Below, one piece after another: positions 1-10,409 of a stretch of DNA of 64,000 bases (positions are counted from its first letter, which is position 1; every line of letters begins with the position of its first letter). The position numbers were made by a program, and so were the translations under genes. The stretch spans positions 153,611 through 217,610 of the forward strand of contig VCJN01000990.1 in the NCBI GenBank assembly GCA_006384855.1, in the 5' to 3' direction. The notes below the pieces were generated by a model that saw nothing but the letters and a program-made list of their open reading frames with translations, did not search any database and was not told the DNA's origin. This DNA comes from Tetraselmis striata. Taxonomy: Eukaryota; Chlorophyta; Chlorodendrophyceae; Chlorodendrales; Chlorodendraceae.

Positions 1-569
1 GCCTACATGTAAGGCTGCATTTCATTTTCGGCCGTAACCGCAAATAATCGTACGGGTACCCGGAACGAATTTACGGTTGCGGCTCGCGAGTAGTCGTAAT
101 CGCTTAACACGGAATTGAATTATTGAGCCTAAACTAGCGGATTTGCGGCTCGAGGATTTGCGGCCTCGCTGGTCGCAACTATCGCAATATTTACGACCGC
201 CCTAAATATGGCTCACTGAGCCGTAAATCGAAGTAATACTTTACGCATAATATACATATTCAGCGCAATGTACAGGCCGGCCGCAAAGGGTCGTAGGGGC
301 CAAGCGGCGCCATGCTTGCTGCTCGGCCCGGCACCAGCCCGGGCGCCATGGCATGCTGATGCTGTGCCCGTTTGAACGCTTGACTCACATGACTGAGGGG
401 GTGCGGTCAAACGTCACTGACATGGCTCCTCTGCCAGTCGTCCGCCCACATCGTGCCGTGTTGGGTGCTCGGGCTACAGCACTCCCAAGCGACTGTTCGC
501 GATGGCCACCACCCCCCTTGCCCGCGCCGCCGCGGCCGCAAGCCCCGCTTCCAGGCGAAACAGGCATAG

Positions 570-1070
570 ATGACGATATGTCTCCGCCCTAGCTCCCAAC
601 CACTTGGTGGCAACGGCCGCCCGCAAGGGCGCGCCGCCCAGAGCAAGAAAGCTCGCCAGGAGGCGGCTGCTGACGCCGAGGAGGAAGACCAGGAGCGCCC
701 CTCCAAGCACAAGAGCGGCTGCGTGGCTGCCAATACCGCTACCGGTGGCAAGGCCCAAGACTCACCAACGCCTACAGAGGATGACGCGGTGGACAAGACG
801 CCAAGTGACATCTCCAACACTTTGCTGGGAGTGAAAGGGTCACTGACCAGCCAAGTCGTCCACATCAAAGAGCAAGCTGAGGCTGCGAAAAAGGTTTCAA
901 CTGCAAAGGGAAGGCTTGCAACCATGGAAGGTGTCAAACTGCAATTGCAATGTTTCCCACCAAATACCCCACAACACACATTTACATTGCAATTACTGTT
1001 TGAGCTGATAAGTATGTCCATGAACTTGGCCAACAATAGTGTCACTGACCAGCAACGACGTGCCTGCTAG
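570..1070 (+). CDS. Hypothetical ORF inside the TIR element
   Basis: An ATG-initiated ORF of 166 codons. The N-terminal third is strongly charged (runs of Lys/Arg and Glu/Asp, around residues 25-50), followed by a Ser/Thr-rich middle and a short amphipathic Lys/Ala stretch (about residues 98-115). No known domain is recognisable, and there is no sign of a DDE transposase. It lies between the terminal inverted repeats, so it may be a captured or relic coding segment. Coding status is uncertain: the region is GC-rich and other frames are also open. Confidence 0.25.
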   Translation: MTICLRPSSQPLGGNGRPQGRAAQSKKARQEAAADAEEEDQERPSKHKSGCVAANTATGGKAQDSPTPTEDDAVDKTPSDISNTLLGVKGSLTSQVVHIKEQAEAAKKVSTAKGRLATMEGVKLQLQCFPPNTPQHTFTLQLLFELISMSMNLANNSVTDQQRRAC

Positions 1071-1220
1071 TGCGGCCCGTGCTGCATCTACGCCAACGTA
1101 GTTGTGTCACGCACGCCGTAACGATGCTACCCCTCCCTCGCTCGCTCATTACTATATATTTGAAATTGCTGCCTCTTGTCCATATGTCATGTCCCTGCTG
1201 CATCACTGCGCGGCGTATCT

Positions 1221-1661
1221 CCTACAGTTGTATCGGATTTTAGAGCGAGCATGCTGCTGCCCTGCGGCAGCTGTATCATTTTTTGAGCGATCATGCTGCT
1301 GCCATGCTGCACAAGTATCAGTTTATACAACCAGCATGCTGCTGCCCTGATGGAGATGTATCAGTTTATACAGCGATCATGCAGTTGCCTTGCTACAACT
1401 GTATCCGTTTATAGAGCGAGCATGCTGCCGCCCTGTTGCAGCTGTATCATTTTTTTGAGCGATCATGCCGCTGCCCTGCTGCACATGTATCAGTTTATAC
1501 AACAGCGAGCATGTTGCTGTCCTGATGGAGCTGCATCAGTTTATACAGCGATCATGCAGTTGCCTTGCTACAGCTGTATCCGTTTATAGAGCGAGCATGC
1601 TGCTGCCCTGCTGCTGCTGTATCAGTTTTTAGAGCGAGCATGGTGCTGCCTTGGTGCTGCT
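1221..1661. repeat. 43-bp minisatellite with four-unit higher-order structure
   Basis: About ten tandem units of roughly 43 bp. Each starts with GCGAGCATG or GCGATCATG, continues through CTGCTGCCCTG and ends in a TTTATACA or TTTTTTGA type tail. Units alternate in a fixed order: the sequence of tails and the GAG/GAT variants repeat every four units (about 172 bp), so the array is a dimer of four-unit blocks plus extra units. All plus-strand frames stay nearly open across it, but the translations are low-complexity Cys/Ala-rich and I do not consider them genes. Confidence 0.85.
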
Positions 1662-2583
1662 ATTCGATGGTTTGGCAAGATTTGATGATGTGGGAAGGGA
1701 AAGTGAATTGCAATTGTTGCGGAACTCCTCCAGCAAGATCTCGGCATCGCCACTCGCCAGATGCTCAGCGTTGTCGACATAATCCAGATGCCACTGCGTG
1801 AACTCCGGGTGCCTACGGCGGGAGGCGCCTCCTTGCGCTGACGTACCGAACGCGAGGCCTCCTCCGAGTAGTCGCAGCACGGGCAGGTCCCCATCCGCGC
1901 TCGGCATTGAGAGCCTGACGCGCGCGCGAGCCTTGTCGCGCCGTCTCTTCACAAGCGCGACGGCGGCAATGCCCGCCACAATGGCAGCCAACACACCGTG
2001 GCCATCGGCCAACGCGAGCTTAGAGTATATGGGCATGTTGAGACAGTTTAAGTTCCCTGAGCGGGCTGCGCTGGGATACGCATAAGATGGTGATCGTCCC
2101 AGTGCTGGTGGGGGAGAGGGTGCGAGATCTGAGCAGCCGCCAGTCCACCCGCGCTTTTCAAAATATTCAAAAACAAATCGCCGCCGACTCTGCGGTTGCG
2201 GATGTCACATTTCACGGTGCCGGCCGCAACCGTAAACATGCCGAATTTGCGGTTCCTACGGGCATTTTAGTACCGCACGAATATTTGCGACTACGGTTAC
2301 GGCCGATGAAAATGAAATGCAGCCTAATAATCCCACAGTGTGAATTACAAAACGTAAAATGACGCTACGGTACGAGCGTATAAATTTACCCCTCGCGAAA
2401 TTTACCGCAGAAGTATCAATACTTGTGCTTGTGTAGCAGGAGATCATTACTCGCTCCCTACGGTACTGGTGTGAATTACAAAAAGGCCAGTTGCATATCC
2501 ATAGCTAAAAGCAGTACTAAACGGTCGATAGATAACACCTACTGGTACGGTACCGGCGGTGCGGTAGTCGCTACATGCAGGGA

Positions 2584-2607
2584 CAAGCCAAGCCAAGCCA
2601 AGCCAAG
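2584..2607. repeat. Short AAGCC pentanucleotide repeat
   Basis: Four to five consecutive AAGCC units. It sits about 100 bp downstream of a GTGTGAATTACAAAAAGGCCAGTT-like sequence that recurs at the ends of other repeats in this window (near 4070, 11890 and inverted near 12925), so the 2340-2720 stretch is probably a remnant of the same repeat family. Confidence 0.6.
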
Positions 2608-2719
2608 CTGTGTTTTAAACTGTGGTCCAACAGTGTTGGAAATTTCGTCATTGGACTCCAATTGGTCTTGCAGAACGCTTCAGCAACTTGCTTAATGACT
2701 ATAACGGAGCATCGCCTAC

Positions 2720-3750
2720 CTAGGGCTTTCATCCGTAACTGGATCGCTGCCTAAACGGCCGTCGTAGAGACACTGCAAGGGTTTCACTGGTGCCAGTCAT
2801 GTCCCGGGGACGGAAAAAAAAGCGAAGTACGCCGGCCGCCGCGAACAGACTCGGCATGTATACGGTAGTAACGGCACTACAGGCTACAAAATAAAAGTCG
2901 AGACAGTTTGTACCAGGTTTGGGTTGGAGTTGGGTTTTCAAAACATTAGGTTGCACTGCAGAAACTCAGAAGAAGTTCAGGCTGAGGTCAGGAAAGAAAA
3001 ACTTGATCAGGCGGATATGGAAGTTGGGTCTGAAGTAGCGCTTCAGTGCAGCCTGAAGGCATGCTGCACTGTAGTGCGATGTATCCGTACATGTAGCGAC
3101 TAATCCTTGGTTTCTTGATCGCCTTTTGCAGCTAGCTCATGTAACCATATAAATCCTTAGTTAGTCGCTATGCCTTGCAGTCATCTAGCCATATGTGTTC
3201 CACTTGCCCCGTATAACCCCACGTCACCGCTCCCATGACTGCTGAAAATAGTCAAGTCAATGGTGGACTCCAATGATGCTAACTTGTAATATTACATGTG
3301 GAGAAGGCCTACCATATTATGTGAAATATGAGGGAGTCCCTTCTGGATGGCTTTATTAGTTTTTTTGCCATTGTTGTTGCAAATACCTTGTATAGTAGAG
3401 GCCGTTAGTATATTATTGCATCACCGCCCTATGCGGGAGTGCATAGTCCACGAAACCATGCATGAGCATGTTGCTATATATGGTCATGTTGATGCATTTT
3501 GAACCATGTTGATAAACCATGGCAAATTATACAACAAATCCTTACCACTGCTTATGACATGACTACATTTTCGTTGGTTCCTGCGTTGGAAATTGTAGTT
3601 TCAATGCATAAATGACTCACACACATACTAAACACCTCTGACAACCTATTAACCCGCCCTCTCTAGGTGCGAAGCGGGATTGCATTGACACTTATGACAA
3701 TCTATGTATAATCATATGTATAACAACATAGTACACATTACATTATTTAC
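2720..3750. other. AT-rich spacer, no gene seen
   Basis: No supported reading frame. It contains two copies of the 9-mer TAGTCGCTA (3094-3102 inverted, 3162-3170 direct), which recurs elsewhere at repeat boundaries. Otherwise unremarkable AT-rich sequence. Confidence 0.6.
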
Positions 3751-3755
3751 ATAAT

Positions 3756-5286
3756 AATCCAGCGAAGCGTCGATTTTTCGGCGGTGAGCTTTATTGCCGT
3801 ACGGGTACCCGTAAAGTGCAGCGGATCGGGCCTGTAGGTGCATGACTAGGCGCTTATCTACTGGCATGTACTACTAAGTACTATAATCCACCCACCCGCC
3901 CGCCCACGGCCCACCCGCCCACCCGCCCACGGTCCTTAATTACACAGCCGTCCGATTACGATCTCACGGTTGGGCGGTACTGGTACTGGTACTCGCTACT
4001 CGCTGCTGGTAACGGAAAATACTTCAAAGCGCTGGCAATGCGAACGGTCGCGGCTGGTAATCCTGGTACTGGTGTGAATTACAAAAAAGGCAGTTCCCCA
4101 GAACTGCTGGTACTGGTACTGGTACTCGCTACTCGCTGCTGGTAATGGAAAAAAAAACTCTGGTACTTCAAAGCGCTGGCAATGCAAACGCTCGCTGCTG
4201 GTACTTCAAAGCGCTGGCAATGCAATTCATATATGATTACATGTGCTAGACGCAACATTCAAGAAATCCACACAGAAATCCAGAAGGAAATCCAGCTACG
4301 GGCCAACAGAGGCGGGAACCGCCATGGTAGCCACCGACCAGGCATCGCCACCAGCCAGCCGCCGCTCCACGCAGTAGGGACGCTCTCCCCAGCACACAAT
4401 CCCGGGCCACTCCAATAGCGGCACTAGGCCGAATGTGATGTGAAGGCGCCGACAGGAAATGAGCTTCGAAGTTGAGGTCTCGCAGCAAGGAGCGGAAGTG
4501 GGGGGGGGGGGGGGGTCCAACCCAGAACGGGGCGCCACGGGCGTGCAACAGACGCAGGCCACCCAACGCCAGATCCGCCGCCAGCTCGGTCGCGTCCTTT
4601 TCCGCCAAACGTAGAACGGCTTTCCCAGCACAACATCCCGGGCCACTCCAATAGCGGCGCTGAGCCGAATGTGATGTGGAGGCGCCAACATGGCAGGAAG
4701 GGAGAAAGTGCTCAACGAGTAGGGAATGGAGAGCCGACCGGGCCAGCAACGACGTAAGACGCCGGTGTCCAGCGCGCTTTGTTCCGCCCAACACCAGATC
4801 CGCCGCCAGCTCGATCGCGTCCCCTTCCGCCGAACGTAGAACCCCCTTCTCAGCACAACATCCCGGGCCTCTCCAATAGCGGCACTAGGCCGAATGTGAC
4901 GTGGAGGCGCCGACAGGACAGGAAGGGCGAGGGTGCTCAAAGAACAGCGAACGGGGACTTGACCGGACCAGCAACGACGTAAGACGCCGGTGTCCAGCTC
5001 ACGCTGCTCCTCCGCGGCAGTGGCAGCACGGACGGGGCCAAGGCTACCAAGGCGCCACCCGTGCACGATCCCCGCCCCCATCCCCAGCCGGGGGTGGAGG
5101 CGGAGGAAGAGCCCGCGATTCCGAGGGCCGAGGACGGTCGTCGGGCCCGCCCAAGCGGCGGTGGGTGGGAAAGGTGGGTGGCAATGCAATTCATGGAACT
5201 GTAGGCCAGTGATATAGAACCCGTTCTTTTTAAATTTTCTGAAGAATCGACGCATCGCTGATTCAACTGTCAAGGTACTTCATATA
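3756..5286. mobile_element. Non-autonomous TIR element, long copy
   Basis: The left end (AATCCAGCGAAGCGTCGATT) is an imperfect inverted copy of the right end near 5241-5263 (AATCGACGCATCGCTGATT on the plus strand). The same two ends, with about 300 bp of shared flanking sequence, occur at 29511-29935 without the interior 4230-5180 block. Similarity on the right continues about 24 bp past the inverted repeat to CTTCATATA, so the exact terminus is uncertain. The interior carries GC-rich tandem repeats and no transposase. I infer a non-autonomous DNA transposon whose short derivative is the copy at 29.5 kb. Confidence 0.7.
4380..5000. repeat. Tandem repeat of about 230 bp inside the element
   Basis: Three copies of a GC-rich unit, recognised by a shared block (CATCCCGGGCC, then CTCCAATAGCGGC, then CCGAATGTGA) at about 4400, 4636 and 4862, so the spacing is about 226-236 bp. 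Part of the minus strand stays in frame through two copies and reads as an Arg/Trp-rich peptide repeat, but the third copy is out of frame, which argues against a real protein. Confidence 0.75.
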
Positions 5287-5940
5287 ATATCATTATTGTT
5301 GTGGGCGGTGTGCATTGCACGCCGTTGCATCAGCACCGACCACTTTATCACACGACGCACCCCGCCCGGTGTTGAAAACCGGCGATATAGCACGCGTACG
5401 GTGTCTCCAGCGGTACCCGTAGATAGACCACCTCCATCCCACCCCCGAATCGTGCCGAATCGGCCACAAGCAGTGTACACGACGCGCGAACGAGAACGTG
5501 TAGACCGCCACCCATAGCCCCGTAGGGACTAGTGGAGGAATTTGGGCCGTGTCGCGGGGGGATTTGGTGAAGCACAGGTCAAGAATCGCGCGATTCGGCC
5601 CGTGTCCAACCTCCGTCCGTAAACCGCATTTCCTCTATTTTCCGAGATTCTCACATCTTCCCATCGTCCCATCGCTTCCCAACGCGCGCACCTACATACC
5701 TCCGAAGGCACCTAGAGGTATATCGGTATGTATCGCGAGAAGATGGGTTAGTATATACACAATCTCTGCGTGCGCTGCGGTGGGTGGCACGTCGGCCGCA
5801 CATCTACGGATGGTGGTTGACCGTGGTCCGATTCTTGCTGCACGTTTTTCTTTATCGGCTCGGAAATGGGCGGGGGCACGATGGGGCACCCTGCGGACGC
5901 CGGTAGGTAGATGTATAGATGCCTCTTTTTGTGGTAGTAG

Positions 5941-6019
5941 CACGTCGTGCTGAAGTGTGGCCTCCGCAAGGTCTGGCTGGATCCCAATGAGGTCAACGAA
6001 ATCTCCATGGCCAACTCTC
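5941..6019 (+). pseudogene. Isolated exon of ribosomal protein eL19
   Basis: In frame from about 5947 the translation contains [17 protein letters not shown], which is the highly conserved N-terminal signature of the 60S ribosomal protein eL19 (RPL19). It is preceded by VLKCG, as in the family. A consensus donor (C/GTGAGT) follows at 6020, and an AG lies just before 5941. The residue after CG is Leu where the family has Lys or Arg, and the bases before VLK read His-Val rather than Ala-Ser. I found no other eL19 exon within several kilobases on either strand. I infer an exon duplicate or captured fragment, probably nonfunctional; a gene with very distant exons is not excluded. Confidence 0.6.
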
Positions 6020-6739
6020 GTGAGTGCCCCCTTCAGCTGGAATGGTATAGTTGGCGGCGGCCGTACAAACGCTCCCAGCAACCCTCTGAATACTCTTTTG
6101 GCGTCCCACCAGGCCATCCGCACCATGCGCTTCCACCTCGCCCATGCTCAGAAATCTGATGCTGACGAGCGCCGCTATTGTCGCGCGCGCCGGTGCTGAC
6201 TGTTCGTGCAGGCGCGGTGCACGGTAGGGTTGGGAGTAGCTAAGGATTAATTGCGCTAGCTACAAAATGCGATTTGAAATCACCGCCCTTAGGATTGTTA
6301 TTTGCGGCTATTGCCGAAGTCGAATGATGTGAGGATATATCCTATACCCTCACTAACCCTAGTCATCATAGCACATTAGGCGCGTAGCGCGCGCCCGTCT
6401 AACGACGGGGCTGCGCCCGCGCCCTGTCGGCCACATCGCGCCACCTGATATATCAGGCACGGCGCCTGTCGGCATGTATCGATATCATACTCCACCATCA
6501 CACCAGTGAAATAGCGACTGGCACTCACTCTCCACCACGCGCACCTTCCCTCACCCAAATGAAGAACCGGCGTACATGCGTACGTACGGCCTGTCCGCAC
6601 CCGGCATATTTGGGCCTGGTGAGGCCATGCTGTGTTTTTTCCAGCTATTGATAGGAAGGGACCAGCGCTACAGCGGCGCATTACCTTGCCATGCGCAATA
6701 TCTCACATTGGAGAATTACGGGTAAGGATATAAGGACTA
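6020..6739. other. Spacer, no gene seen
   Basis: Short GC-rich reading frames only, none with recognisable motifs. The 6100-6200 segment stays open for about 80 codons in two frames but resembles nothing I know. Confidence 0.5.
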
Positions 6740-6937
6740 AGCGGCGCTTCGCGCCGGGGATTTGTGGAGGTGCCCCTACCTCTTGGGTTGAGCCTGGTGC
6801 GGGATGCGGGCCGCTTTTAGCCGGCTTGTAGTGTTGATCTTGTAATACTGTTGTTTCCGGGTAATAATCAGTAATTTATTTTTCAAAAGAGACGTATTAC
6901 TGTATTGCTGATCTTGTAGTGCTGTTTTTTTTTTTTT
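6740..6937. repeat. Left arm of an older inverted-repeat element, interrupted by the retrotransposon
   Basis: Contains CCCCTACCTCTTGGGTTGAG, which recurs at 12246 and inverted at about 17022 and 17589. It also holds CAGTAATTTATTTTTCAAAA, whose reverse complement is at about 12995-13020. A reverse-complement relative of the whole arm lies at 16925-17080. The arm breaks off at the retrotransposon boundary, and related sequence resumes after 11845. Confidence 0.65.
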
Positions 6938-7187
6938 CGTTGTTAAGTAAGTAACTGAGTTTAGTCAGACGACGGACCGAGTTGTGCGGTCGAAGGACTA
7001 CCACCTGGAAAATATAGCACAGTAGCCAGTCATCGGCTCTGTCTAGAATCTTCCAGGATGGGACAGTGAGCAGCGGACTCGCGACCGCACCAGCTCCCGA
7101 CCTGTTTCCCTGCCTGCCTGCAGCTACTACTTAGCCAAATGTCTAGACCATAGCGCTCATCCCTTTTGCTGTTGCGCTTCACGCACC
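6938..7187 (+). repeat. Split direct repeat A1
   Basis: A 250-bp repeat starting CGTTGTTAAGTAAGTAACTG and ending CGCTTCACGCACC. It matches 11508-11757 with only a handful of substitutions (for example AAGTAAGTAAC versus AAGTACTTAAC, and GCCAAATG versus GCCAACTG). Confidence 0.9.
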
Positions 7188-7289
7188 AGCAATCGCGCGG
7201 CACCTGTGCCGCGAGGGGAAGCGATCCTTGTCGATATTATCCGCCTGCGCTAGCACGACGCCCTGCGCACGGCATTGTCAGGGCTCGGT

Positions 7290-8243
7290 ATGCCTGACAA
7301 CTCCGGTGACGCCCCTAATGGCCTAGCCGAAGACCGCATCGCCGCGCTGGAGGCCGGTTTCGCGGGGCTTACGGAGCTTCTGGAAGCCCTACGAAGTGAC
7401 CTTCAGCGGCCTAGTGGTTCTACTCCTACCGAGCCCCGCGCGCCCGCTAGTAGCGCTGCCGCGGCGAGCTCCCAGCACGACGCACCGGCTCGCGCAGAGC
7501 AGGTTTCTGTGCCCCAGCCCCAGCGCGGTGGCCCTAGTGCCGCTGCCCCTTCCTTAGTCTGGGAGGAGTGGGCTCATTTAATTGGCCCCGGCTTTTCCGT
7601 CCAGCCCAGTCCCGGCCTCTCTCCGATTCCCCAACTGTACGACATCTCATCTGACGAGACGCACCGCCAGCTCATCGCGCGTCGGCACTGGGCCACTTTG
7701 GATCAGTACCGCTCTCTGTACTGCTTTGGCTTCTACGATGCGGTGGCCCACGCGGCTCTCTGCGAGGCGCTCGCGTCGATTAAGAGAGCGGCAAGCGCGG
7801 CGCAGCCCCCTGGTGAGGAGGACCTTCGCCTCCTTGAAGCGGGCGTGGCGGCCTACGACGCCTCAAATAAACACCGGCGCGACTTCCTGGCGTTTATCCG
7901 CCTCAACGCGTCGAACGATGCGGATGCGCGGACCAAGACAGTCGCACAGGTGGTTCGCCGCAGCCTCCTCAAGCCCGGTTTCGCGGACTATGGTTCGGAA
8001 GCAGTGGCGCAGCTCAGCGACGAGCTTTTGCGCCGCGAGGCCGAGTACAGCGTCACGGCGGCGGCAAAGGCATCCGTACAACAGCGCTTCGGCGTGGGAC
8101 CAGACCCCAACGAGGAGGAGGACAACGACGACGAGCCACCATCCAGAGCGCGACGGCGCCGGCCCTCCGGACGCCGCCCACGCCCAGACTTCCGCCCCAC
8201 AGCCGACGACGCCGACAAGGGCAAGGGCAAGGGCAAGCCCTGA
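7290..8243 (+). CDS. Gag-like ORF1 of the PAT-like retrotransposon
   Basis: First of three ORFs in the element; 317 codons from the first ATG (the frame is open slightly upstream, but only with non-ATG codons). The N-terminus has a short amphipathic helix-like region, then a long Ala/Pro/Ser linker. A more conserved-looking core runs about residues 95-265 (Trp and Tyr-rich around YRSLYCFGFYDAV). The C-terminus is acidic, then very basic, ending in repeats of Gly-Lys. It has no zinc knuckle that I can see. Position and composition support a nucleic-acid-binding structural protein. The frame stops at 8241-8243 in a run of GGCAAG repeats, where the polymerase frame (+1) is already open. Confidence 0.7.
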   Translation: MPDNSGDAPNGLAEDRIAALEAGFAGLTELLEALRSDLQRPSGSTPTEPRAPASSAAAASSQHDAPARAEQVSVPQPQRGGPSAAAPSLVWEEWAHLIGPGFSVQPSPGLSPIPQLYDISSDETHRQLIARRHWATLDQYRSLYCFGFYDAVAHAALCEALASIKRAASAAQPPGEEDLRLLEAGVAAYDASNKHRRDFLAFIRLNASNDADARTKTVAQVVRRSLLKPGFADYGSEAVAQLSDELLRREAEYSVTAAAKASVQQRFGVGPDPNEEEDNDDEPPSRARRRRPSGRRPRPDFRPTADDADKGKGKGKP

Positions 8244-10275
8244 CGGTGCGGCCCGCCGTTCCGCTTCGTTACCACGCCCCTCCACGTTTCTGCGCCATCG
8301 CGTGCGGCAGAACTGGCGGGAGTGGCGGCGAATCGGGGCGAGCGGGCGCGTGCTCCGGTGGGTTCGCGAGGGAGTGCCGCTACCTTTCTCTGGCGCGGCG
8401 CCCACGCCTTTCCACCGGGGCGTCTCTCTACAGGACGCTACGCCTCAGCAGCTCGAGTGGTGGGAGCGGGAGAGCCAGCGACTAGTAACAGTCGGCGCGC
8501 TAGAACCTGGCGTGCGCGAGCACTACGTGTCGCGAGTCTTCCTAGTACCAAAGCCGGGCTGCAACCAGTGGCGCCTTGTAATAGACCTGCGCCATCTAAA
8601 CTCTTACTGCGCGGTCTATTCCATGCGATTCGAAACTCTGCGTCGCCGGCGGTACCTGGCGAAACGCGGCGACTGGGCGTTTTCCTTCGACCTGCAGGAC
8701 GGCTACTACGCCCTGGGCTTGCGGGAGGACGTCCGCGACTTCTTTACAATCAACGTACGTGGCACCCTGTGGCGCTTCGCGGCCCTCCCCATGGGTTGGT
8801 CGCTAAGCCCTTACTACTTCTGCGCTCTGATGGCGGTCATGGTGCGCTACCTGCGTCAACCAGACTTCGCGACCTACAGCAGCTACGGCCGGCCCTTCCG
8901 TCGACGCTTGCGTCGCCGCAAGGCGCGCGGCGTTTGCCTCCTACCGTTCATCGACGACTTCCTGTTTCTGGCACCGTCGCGCCAGCTGGCTCTACGCCTA
9001 CAGGCCGAGGTCGAGCGAGTCTGGGGGCGCCTGGGCCTGGCCAAGCACCCCACCAAGGCGCACCCCGAGCCCACCCAGCAGCTGCAGCACTTAGGCCTGG
9101 ACTTGGACCTGGTCACTATGCAGTTCCGCGCCCCAGCGGCGAAACTGCGTCGGCTCTCCAACCTGGCCCGCGACCTCCTGTGCATCGCTGCGCGCCGCCG
9201 CCGCCCCGCGCCGGCCAAACTCCTTGCGTCTCTCGCCGGGCAGGGCCAGTTCCTCTACCTCGCGATGCCTCCGGCACGTTTCTACCTCCGCGAGGCGCAC
9301 ACCGTCCTGGGCCGATGCTCCTCTCCGAGCGGCAAGGTCGTTCTGACGCGTCAGCTCATTCGCGATTTGGAGTGGTGGCGCGATGTTCCCACGCGCCACA
9401 ACGGCGCACCGATTCTGCGCCCGGTGGAGACAGCCTATTTGCACACGGACTCCAGCCAGTACGGCTGGGGTGCGGTACTGTGCGAAACTACGGAGGCACG
9501 CGGATATTGGTACGAGGAGGATCGTCGACGTCATATAACGTACAAGGAGCTCAAAGCGGTACGTCTCGCCATACAGTCATTGTTGCCACGGCTGATGGGG
9601 CGCCGCGTACTTTTGTACGAGGACAATCAGGCGGTGGTGCATATCCTGTCCAATTTGACTACTCGGTCACCGGTACTTATGGCGGAACTTCGCAATCTAT
9701 GGTATTTGCTGGATGTACACGATATTCGTTTACGAGTACGGTACATTCGGTCTGCGGCGAACGCATGGGCGGACAAGCTTTCGCGAGAGAAGGACTTTTC
9801 CGATTGGATGATCAATCCTCGTATATTCCGGTACGTCGATCGCATATGGGGACCACATACGGTCGACCGATTCGCAACTATGGAGAACGCCTTGTTACCT
9901 CGGTACAACTCCCGGTGGACGGTCCCAGGTACCGAGGCGGTGGACTCCTTGGCCCAGTCGGACGCCACCTGGCGCGCCGAAGTGAACTGGTGCAATCCCC
10001 CCTGGCAGCTGCTGGACGATCTGGTGCTAAAGCTGCAGCAATCGGGGGCCGCGGCGACCGTGGTCGCCCCGGCCTGGCACGGCCACCCTTGGCTCCAGCA
10101 GCTACACGAAATGGCTACCGAGGTACTGCACTACCCTCCTTCCCGCGATCTGTTCTTTCCCGGGCTGCTCGGGCGCCGCGCGGGCGTCGGGCCGCCGCCC
10201 TGGAGCGTGATGCTCTTCCGCCTTCCCTTCCGTCCTTCTTCTACCGGTCGCGACGCGCCGGTTACGGGGCGTTAA
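8242..10275 (+). CDS. Reverse transcriptase-RNase H polyprotein (ORF2)
   Basis: About 677 codons after the gag stop; the same frame is open back to 7582, overlapping gag in +1. In order: RT fingers with FLVPKPG and WRLVIDLRHLN, RT palm with FSFDLQDGYYAL and ALPMGWSLSP, and the catalytic FIDDFLFL box (a variant of YxDD). RNase H follows with LHTDSSQYGWGAVL, HITYKELKAV and LLYEDNQAVVHIL, supplying the acidic residues. The tail contains VDRFATMENA and NWCNPPW, a C-terminal domain shared by DIRS-order elements. There is no ATG in frame between the gag stop and the RT core, so translation may use a +1 frameshift or an upstream start inside gag. The frame is intact. Confidence 0.85.
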   Translation, partial: DGAARRSASLPRPSTFLRHRVRQNWREWRRIGASGRVLRWVREGVPLPFSGAAPTPFHRGVSLQDATPQQLEWWERESQRLVTVGALEPGVREHYVSRVFLVPKPGCNQWRLVIDLRHLNSYCAVYSMRFETLRRRRYLAKRGDWAFSFDLQDGYYALGLREDVRDFFTINVRGTLWRFAALPMGWSLSPYYFCALMAVMVRYLRQPDFATYSSYGRPFRRRLRRRKARGVCLLPFIDDFLFLAPSRQLALRLQAEVERVWGRLGLAKHPTKAHPEPTQQLQHLGLDLDLVTMQFRAPAAKLRRLSNLARDLLCIAARRRRPAPAKLLASLAGQGQFLYLAMPPARFYLREAHTVLGRCSSPSGKVVLTRQLIRDLEWWRDVPTRHNGAPILRPVETAYLHTDSSQYGWGAVLCETTEARGYWYEEDRRRHITYKELKAVRLAIQSLLPRLMGRRVLLYEDNQAVVHILSNLTTRSPVLMAELRNLWYLLDVHDIRLRVRYIRSAANAWADKLSREKDFSDWMINPRIFRYVDRIWGPHTVDRFATMENALLPRYNSRWTVPGTEAVDSLAQSDATWRAEVNWCNPPWQLLDDLVLKLQQSGAAATVVAPAWHGHPWLQQLHEMATEVLHYPPSRDLFFPGLLGRRAGVGPPPWSVMLFRLPFRPSSTGRDAPVTGR

Positions 10276-10409
10276 GTGCTGTTGCTGCTACCTTGGACGT
10301 TTCCGCGGACGCTTTTCAGATCTCCCGTACAGATGCTCACAGCAGACAACACCCGGCTGTGCGGTACGGGTTGAAATCGAACGTACCGTCTGCACCATGG
10401 GCAGCGATT

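Larger units (their letters stand above)
12..2325. mobile_element. DNA transposon-like element with terminal inverted repeats
   Basis: The first bases after position 11 (AGGCTGCATTTCATTTTC, then GGCCGTAACCG) reappear as the reverse complement at 2325 and inward, giving terminal inverted repeats of about 35 bp with small gaps. The subterminal regions on both sides are rich in short TTTGCGG and CGGTTGCGG-type words. No clear target-site duplication is visible (left flank TACATGTA, right flank AATAATCC). The interior holds a 166-codon plus-strand ORF, a 43-bp minisatellite and a 135-codon minus-strand ORF (2036 to 1629, hydrophobic N-terminus), none with a recognisable transposase motif. I infer a non-autonomous or degenerate element; the superfamily is unknown. 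Confidence 0.55.

Noticed and set aside
1221-1661. CRISPR-like regular repeats
   Set aside because: Units are head-to-tail with no unique spacers, in a eukaryotic genome.
1102-1801. Overlapping plus-strand ORFs rich in Cys and Ala
   Set aside because: They are translations of the 43-bp minisatellite.
4296-5273. 325-codon minus-strand ORF with repeated Arg/Trp-rich peptide
   Set aside because: It follows DNA tandem repeats inside a non-autonomous element; the third repeat is in another frame and there is no conserved domain.
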